A stretch of 64,000 nucleotides of DNA from Oscillospiraceae bacterium (GTDB lineage Bacteria > Bacillota > Clostridia > Oscillospirales > Ruminococcaceae), in contig JAHHUE010000003.1 of NCBI GenBank assembly GCA_020024155.1, forward strand, positions 1 through 64,000, written 5' to 3'. Made by a program: the position numbers and the translations under genes. The notes under the pieces were generated by a model. The model was not told where the DNA came from and made no database searches. It saw only the letters and a list, made by a program, of their open reading frames with translations. Positions 59,728-64,000 of this stretch are shown here, one piece after another. Every line of letters starts with the position of its first letter. Position 1 is the first letter of the stretch.

Positions 59728-61980
59728 TTATACTGTTATCAATTTGAATACTGCAACTGTTCCATCATCAACACTTTTGCAATTATCAAGTATATAATCA
59801 GATATTTCATTTGCTGTATGGTCTGTTCCCATAAGTTTAAGTTTTGGAATAATTCCGTTGTGCAAATCAATTCCATCAGATAATATAGCAACCATATCGC
59901 CATTATTCAATACAAAATCGTGCTCTGATATTTTTACATCTTTAAGTATTCCAACTGGCAGGCTATCGTTATATATTTCCAAAGTATTACTATCTGTAAT
60001 AACTAGGCTTGATGCTCCTCCCGCTTTATATATATTGCTTTTACCGTTGTTTAAATTGACTCTAAGTATATCCAATGATACACAAGATTGCCCTGTGCCT
60101 TTTAAGTTAAGTGCAATATTAACTATCTCTAAGGCTGTGTTAATCTCTACCTGAGCAGATAAAAGACTTTCCATCATAGTTATTGCAGTTTTGCTTTCTG
60201 CTGCTGCAAAAGTGCCTGTTCCCATTCCGTCTGCAAGTATTATATATGTATACTCATCTGTATTTATAATTTTACAGCTGTCCCCACAAACAGAGTATCT
60301 GCTTGTATTTTTAACTCCAATTTCTCCAATAAACATTGGTATCTGACAAAATGTATATACAATGTTTTCTTCGTCCTGCTCTCTTGTTGGAATATTAAAT
60401 TTTGCCCCATAAAGCAATTCTAGTTTTGTTTTTAATTTATATACTTCTCCTTCTTCAAAATAATCATTTACATTTATTACACACTTATTACTATTCTGAT
60501 AACATATACAGTAATTTACATTCTTACCCATATTTTTTAAATAATCATTTATTTCGTGGGTAATTGACATATTTGCAATGCCGTTCTTATTGCTTTGATA
60601 TGTTATCTCCTTTAAGCTTTGTGCCATAACAAGAAATTGATTTTGCAATATCTTTTGATTGTGCATTGCTGCTGAGTGTACAAGCTTTTGTGTAGTCATA
60701 AGTCTGTCAGTATTTATAAAGCTTTTTTCTAGTTTATCTATATTGTCACAGATAGAATAAAATCTACTGTCAAATGATGGCTGAATATGCTTTTGCAATG
60801 CTTTTGTATAATTTGTAAATTGTTTTTGAGTGTAGCTATAATTTTCTTGCCAGCAATATGTGCTATTTTTGCACTTTCTACATATCTCATTACTTACTAT
60901 ATTCTCAACTTCTTGTGGAATTTCATCTCTTGTCAGCAAGTTTGAAATATCTATGACAGTATGTCCAATAAACCTATAACACCTATTAAGTTTATCAAGT
61001 TTATTCATAAGACTTAGGTAATCCCCTTCTCCCACTGAATCAGAAGTTGATTGTATATTTTGATTATTTTCAATAATTCTACTTTTATCAACAACAATAC
61101 AAATTGCCAAGCTTATGGCAGTTGTTGTGAGAAAAACAAAGCTATTAAATTTTATTATAAATGCAAGTGATACACATAAAGATAAAACGCAAAGAACAAT
61201 ATATTTTTTTATATCTTTATATGTAAAAGCAACTGCTCCTATGTAAATTATAAAAAATCCTGAAAACAGATAAGAAAAGTTATTGCTTTGTGACAATGAT
61301 AAAAATAAGCATATAGCACTTGTCATAGAAATTGTAACATTTCCTTTTTCTTCATATAAAATTGAAGCAGCAAGTAAAAAGCACACAGACGGTATTATTC
61401 CGTTTATTTTTATTCCTTCCAGTGCAACAGCCGTAACAAGCAATACTGACGAAACATCAAATATTTCTGATGGTTCTATACAATAATTATTTTTTTTAAG
61501 AATTTTTAATCCATCTTTCATACATTGTGGTAAAACAATAAGCGATATTGTTTCCATTATAAACATAAACCAAAATGTACTTTCAAATCCAAATGATAAA
61601 AGATATATTTTGCTCACTGCAAATGTAAATGACGCAGCATATACCGGCTTTATTTTTCCCCCACTATTCTCAATAATATAGTCAGAAATAACATATATAA
61701 ATATAAAAGCGATATATGGTATGTAAAAAGCAGTTTTTATAACTGTGGTTGAAAAATATATAATAGAAATAGCACTGCACAAATACATATTTATTTTTGA
61801 TTTACACATCTGCAAAAATAAAAGTGCAATAAAACTTGTGGAGTAATCATTAAATGACGAAAACAATGCAATTGTGCAAAGTAATACTTCTCCTTTGTCC
61901 CGTATGTTAATTTTTGATAATATATCTGTTTTTTTCTTAGAAACAGAATATATATTTTTAGATAATCCTGTCTTTGTCAT
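59728..61980 (-). CDS. spoIIE: Stage II sporulation protein E (PP2C-type serine phosphatase)
   Basis: Dephosphorylates SpoIIAA at the asymmetric division septum to release sigma-F. 750 residues: about ten membrane helices in the N-terminal 310 residues, a central regulatory part with a cysteine cluster (CRKCKNSTYCW near 385), and a C-terminal PP2C phosphatase (about 545-750) with ILADGMGTGTFAAAES, GGASSLVI and AILSDGIDL. Its Bacillus counterpart is 827 residues. AGGAAA is the ribosome site. It is preceded by a Spo0A-type promoter. Confidence 0.94.
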   Translation of the reverse strand: MTKTGLSKNIYSVSKKKTDILSKINIRDKGEVLLCTIALFSSFNDYSTSFIALLFLQMCKSKINMYLCSAISIIYFSTTVIKTAFYIPYIAFIFIYVISDYIIENSGGKIKPVYAASFTFAVSKIYLLSFGFESTFWFMFIMETISLIVLPQCMKDGLKILKKNNYCIEPSEIFDVSSVLLVTAVALEGIKINGIIPSVCFLLAASILYEEKGNVTISMTSAICLFLSLSQSNNFSYLFSGFFIIYIGAVAFTYKDIKKYIVLCVLSLCVSLAFIIKFNSFVFLTTTAISLAICIVVDKSRIIENNQNIQSTSDSVGEGDYLSLMNKLDKLNRCYRFIGHTVIDISNLLTRDEIPQEVENIVSNEICRKCKNSTYCWQENYSYTQKQFTNYTKALQKHIQPSFDSRFYSICDNIDKLEKSFINTDRLMTTQKLVHSAAMHNQKILQNQFLVMAQSLKEITYQSNKNGIANMSITHEINDYLKNMGKNVNYCICYQNSNKCVINVNDYFEEGEVYKLKTKLELLYGAKFNIPTREQDEENIVYTFCQIPMFIGEIGVKNTSRYSVCGDSCKIINTDEYTYIILADGMGTGTFAAAESKTAITMMESLLSAQVEINTALEIVNIALNLKGTGQSCVSLDILRVNLNNGKSNIYKAGGASSLVITDSNTLEIYNDSLPVGILKDVKISEHDFVLNNGDMVAILSDGIDLHNGIIPKLKLMGTDHTANEISDYILDNCKSVDDGTVAVFKLITV

Positions 61981-62020
61981 AATTGTTAATTTCCTTGCAT
62001 ATAATATTTATTTGTCTGTG

Positions 62021-62053
62021 ATTATAAAACCATTGCAAAGAGAAAGCTGTCGA
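62021..62053 (-). promoter_or_regulatory. Spo0A-activated-type promoter of spoIIE
   Basis: TATAAT (62021-62026) and TCGACA (62048-62053) on the minus strand are 21 bp apart. The -35-like box is part of a perfect 0A box. This long spacing with an overlapping 0A box is known from the spoIIE and spoIIG promoters of Bacillus subtilis. Confidence 0.7.
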
Positions 62054-62073
62054 AGAATAATATTCGACAGCTT
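62044..62073. promoter_or_regulatory. Two inverted 0A boxes that also form the sdpRI terminator hairpin
   Basis: Perfect 11-bp arms AAGCTGTCGAA and TTCGACAGCTT with an eight-base loop. Each arm holds the Spo0A box TGTCGAA (62048-62054 and 62063-62069, opposite orientation, centres 15 bp apart). Transcripts from sdpI meet the same hairpin followed by TTTCTCTTT, so it also serves as a terminator 12 bases past the sdpI stop. Confidence 0.7.
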
Positions 62074-62084
62074 GTATTTTTATT

Positions 62085-62735
62085 TTATTTATTTGTATAT
62101 TTTTTGTGTGATGAATAAGAATATAGTATACTTCCAAATACATCAATAATAATTATAGCAATTATTGCTTTTATGTTGAACTGTGATGGAAGAATAAATG
62201 TTAAAATCAACATTATTATACCAGATATAACCCATAAAATTCCGGTAAAACGATGTGTATCATTCCAAACATCCTCGTTATTTAAAGTCCATGGTGTTTT
62301 TATTCCAAATGTATAATTTTGCTTGCATTTTGGCAAATAATTACCAATTACTATAAATGTCAATGGCAAAAGTATTGACATTAACAAATTCATATTTACA
62401 CCAGTTGGTTCAAGTGCTGCTTTCATAGAAACTTCTATCATACAAGCAAGCAAAAGAATTATAACCAATTTTATAATACTATATGATGTGCTAAATCTCT
62501 TATAATTCTCTTTTTTAGGGTCAATTTTTGGTACTATATACATTGAAATATATATGCCCCAGTTTACAATATGTAAAACCCAAAGCATCCATTTTTGTGA
62601 CCATCCATCAATTTCTCCGGAAAAATTCCAGTGTGTAGGAATTATATCCGGCAGCATAGGAAACATCATTATTGTATGTATCAAGCTTAAAAGCAATGCA
62701 ATAAAAATTGCTATCTCTATCTTATTTTTCTTCAT
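62085..62735 (-). CDS. sdpI: SdpI-family membrane protein with DUF1648 domain
   Basis: 216 residues, six membrane helices. The N-terminal DUF1648 signature reads PDIIPTHWNFSGEIDGW and the SdpI signature is NYLPKCKQNYTFGIKTPWTLNNEDVWNDTHRF. In Bacillus SdpI protects against the SdpC toxin and inactivates the repressor SdpR by holding it at the membrane. It overlaps the sdpR-like gene by 14 bases. No sdpABC-like toxin genes are visible in the window. Confidence 0.9.
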   Translation of the reverse strand: MKKNKIEIAIFIALLLSLIHTIMMFPMLPDIIPTHWNFSGEIDGWSQKWMLWVLHIVNWGIYISMYIVPKIDPKKENYKRFSTSYSIIKLVIILLLACMIEVSMKAALEPTGVNMNLLMSILLPLTFIVIGNYLPKCKQNYTFGIKTPWTLNNEDVWNDTHRFTGILWVISGIIMLILTFILPSQFNIKAIIAIIIIDVFGSILYSYSSHKKYTNK

Positions 62736-63000
62736 CGTCTTTCTCCTTTATAAACCCAGAAATCCATGTAAGTATATCTTCCATAACAGAAGTATTTATC
62801 TCATAGTAAATAAATGTTCCTTTTTTATTATCCTGAACCAAATCTGCTTTTTTGAGTATGTTTAAATGGTGCGACAATGTTGCACCTGTCATTTCAAAAT
62901 TTTCTCCTATTTCTCCAACAGACATTGGGCCTTTCTTCAAAAGTTCTAAAATTTTTCGCCTTGTTGGGTCAGACAAAGCTTTCAATGTACCTTGAAGCAT
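62722..63000 (-). CDS. sdpR: ArsR-family transcriptional repressor (SdpR-like)
   Basis: 92 residues with the ArsR winged helix: LKALSDPTRRKILELLKKG, recognition helix EMTGATLSHHLNILKKA and the wing KGTFIYYEINT. It lacks the ArsR metal motif ELCVCDL, which fits the SdpR branch. It is coupled to the sdpI-like gene and almost certainly represses both through the dyad at 63028-63061. GGGGAG lies before the ATG. Confidence 0.92.
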   Translation of the reverse strand: MLQGTLKALSDPTRRKILELLKKGPMSVGEIGENFEMTGATLSHHLNILKKADLVQDNKKGTFIYYEINTSVMEDILTWISGFIKEKDDEEK

Positions 63001-63027
63001 TTTCTACTCCCCTTTCTATTTAGAAGT

Positions 63028-63061
63028 TTATCTAAATATAAAATATCATGTATTTAGATAA
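63028..63061. promoter_or_regulatory. Operator dyad of the sdpRI operon
   Basis: Perfect 11-bp arms TTATCTAAATA (63028-63038) and TATTTAGATAA (63051-63061) around the -10 box; a third copy of the half-site (TATCTAAATA) lies at 63085-63094 upstream. Confidence 0.8.
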
Positions 63062-63068
63062 TTGTCAA
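63040..63068 (-). promoter_or_regulatory. SigA promoter of the sdpRI operon
   Basis: TTGACA (63063-63068) and TATTTT (63040-63045), 17-bp spacer, with TG before the -10. The operator arms fill the spacer and the region just after the -10. Confidence 0.85.
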
Positions 63069-63114
63069 TATATATTTTGATAAATATCTAAATATATGAT
63101 ATATAATTTATCGC

Positions 63115-63147
63115 AAAAAAAAAGACACCGAAATTGGTGTCTTTTTT
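63115..63147. terminator. Terminator of the CD1247-family gene
   Basis: Perfect 12-bp arms AAAAAAGACACC and GGTGTCTTTTTT with a six-base loop; ten bases after the stop on the minus strand. Confidence 0.9.
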
Positions 63148-63156
63148 AACTAATAA

Positions 63157-63672
63157 TTATTCTTCGTCTTCGTTATTTTCTACTTCACAGTCACATGCTT
63201 CTATGCCATCAAAGTCAACTTCAAAGCTTGTACCACAGTTTGGACATGCACAATCTGGGCTGAAAAGCATATCTTCGTCCATGCAAACTACTTCGCCACA
63301 TTTTGGGCAAGTAATTTCATAGATGTCGCCATCATAAACTTCTTCTTCGTGCTCTTCATGGTGATGGTGATGATGTCCACAACCACAACCGCAGTCGTCT
63401 TCATAGTCTTCCCAATCTTCGTATTCGTCTTCATCTTCGTCTTCGTCGTCTTCTTCCCACAAAGCGTCTTCTACGTCTGTAAGGTCTTCGTCGATAGCAT
63501 CAAGTTCTTCAAAAACTTGATCCATATCGTTTTCAAGCCCACTAACTGACTGTGCCATTTCTTCTACAACATCAATCAAAGAGAGCAAAACTTTGCCTTC
63601 TTTTGTGTTAGAATCAATGTTAAGGCCTTCACACAAGCCTTTGATGTATGCCATTCTTTCTGTAAGAGTCAT
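63157..63672 (-). CDS. CD1247-family protein with His6 stretch and zinc-ribbon
   Basis: 171 residues. The N-terminal helical domain (TLTERMAYIKGLCEGLNID to about residue 70) is the CD1247 N-terminal domain. A highly acidic stretch (about 73-93), a CGCGCG segment (C94, C96, C98), a natural run of six histidines (100-105, plus H108) and a zinc ribbon with CPKC (122-125) and CPNC (143-146) follow. Metal binding is certain in principle; the role is unknown. It follows efp by 30 bp with GGGAGG before the ATG. Confidence 0.85.
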   Translation of the reverse strand: MTLTERMAYIKGLCEGLNIDSNTKEGKVLLSLIDVVEEMAQSVSGLENDMDQVFEELDAIDEDLTDVEDALWEEDDEDEDEDEYEDWEDYEDDCGCGCGHHHHHHEEHEEEVYDGDIYEITCPKCGEVVCMDEDMLFSPDCACPNCGTSFEVDFDGIEACDCEVENNEDEE

Positions 63673-63702
63673 AATAATAATCCTCCCTAAATAAATTACA
63701 AA

Positions 63703-64000
63703 TTATGCGCGTTCCATATATTCGCCTGTTCTTGTGTCGATACGAATCAATTCGCCTTCATCAATGAACAATGGAACTCTAATTTCAGCACCTGTTTCAA
63801 GTGTTGCTGGTTTGAGTGTGTTTGTAGCTGTGTTACCTTTAAAGCCTGGGTCTGTCTGTGTAACTTTAAGAACTACAAAGTTTGGTGGTTCAATACCGAA
63901 AATGTTTCCTTTGTAAGAAAGGATTTTAACTATTTCGTTTTCTTTAACAAATTTGAAAGCGTCGCTAAGAGCTCTTGCGTTTACAGGGATTTGGTCATAT
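63703..64000 (-). CDS. efp: Elongation factor P, C-terminal half (cut by the window edge)
   Basis: Translation factor that relieves ribosome stalling at proline runs. The visible 99 codons cover the second and third OB domains: ALSDAFKFVKENEIVKILSYKGN, EPPNFVVLKVTQTDPG and the EF-P signature GNTATNTLKPATLETGAEIRVPLFIDEGE, ending in IDTRTGEYMERA. The N-terminal domain with the modified loop lies beyond position 64000. An efp-CD1247 order is common in Clostridia. Confidence 0.95.
   Translation of the reverse strand, partial: YDQIPVNARALSDAFKFVKENEIVKILSYKGNIFGIEPPNFVVLKVTQTDPGFKGNTATNTLKPATLETGAEIRVPLFIDEGELIRIDTRTGEYMERA

Noticed and set aside
1..64000. CRISPR arrays, insertion sequences, integrases or att-like direct repeats
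   Set aside because: None seen; the many long open frames opposite real genes are shadows of AT-rich coding strands.

Overview
The window is AT-rich chromosomal DNA from a spore-forming member of the Clostridia, most likely an Oscillospiraceae/Ruminococcaceae-like anaerobe. Evidence: spoIIE behind a Spo0A-type promoter, a ytfJ (gerW)-type gene and a DUF2953 gene beside scpAB, CD1247-, DUF5711- and DUF1858-family proteins, TTG starts, strong AGGAG-type ribosome binding sites, and a c-subunit of the sodium-coupled F-ATPase type. I see no phage, insertion sequence, CRISPR array or rRNA. Most genes lie on the minus strand, so minus is probably the leading strand here.

Layout. 1-12375 (minus): end of a tRNA-Gly, then, in transcription order, ruvCAB, glmM, a methyltransferase, ecfA1-ecfA2-ecfT, truA, a DUF5711 protein, a CvpA-like protein and clpE. 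12677-14503 (plus): typA. 14607-22223 (minus): a PhoR/PhoP-like pair; trmK with a DUF1858 protein; and an M50 protease-scpA-scpB-DUF2953-ytfJ-rluB operon. 22499-27432: rpmB, a YitT-like protein, glyS (minus), a YjiH-like transporter, tRNA-Arg and a MerR-family regulator. 27523-32590 (minus): a flavin-rich lipoprotein reductase, a small surface protein, a frameshifted gene and asnS. 32735-39781 (minus): the complete ten-gene ATP synthase operon. 39998-48207 (minus): DUF1653, a thioredoxin-reductase-like flavoprotein, a PrsA-like lipoprotein, mfd, pth, prs and a half-length GlmU. 48433-50231: a small membrane protein and pepT. 50434-59633 (plus): a surface-polysaccharide cluster. 59728-64000 (minus): spoIIE, an sdpRI-like pair, a CD1247-family protein and the end of efp.

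How it works together. The polysaccharide cluster encodes the three-step UDP-L-FucNAc pathway (CapE/CapF/CapG), an embedded NeuD-like acyltransferase, a WbuB-like and a GT2 glycosyltransferase, and an MBOAT/SGNH pair that probably O-acylates the product outside the cell. GlmM and the acetyltransferase half of GlmU supply UDP-GlcNAc, but no uridylyltransferase domain is present in the window.

Most noteworthy signals: (1) two perfect inverted 0A boxes at the spoIIE promoter, with a 21-bp -35/-10 spacing, inside the terminator hairpin of the upstream operon; (2) an sdpR-type operator overlapping a near-consensus promoter of an immunity pair with no visible toxin; (3) a 19-bp-spacer promoter with a MerR-type dyad before the double-FMN flavoprotein gene, with a MerR gene next to it; (4) sodium-binding residues in AtpE; (5) a GlmU reduced to its acetyltransferase half; (6) a thioredoxin-reductase-like protein without the NADPH-binding arginines. 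All functional statements rest on reading the sequence; no database search was run.
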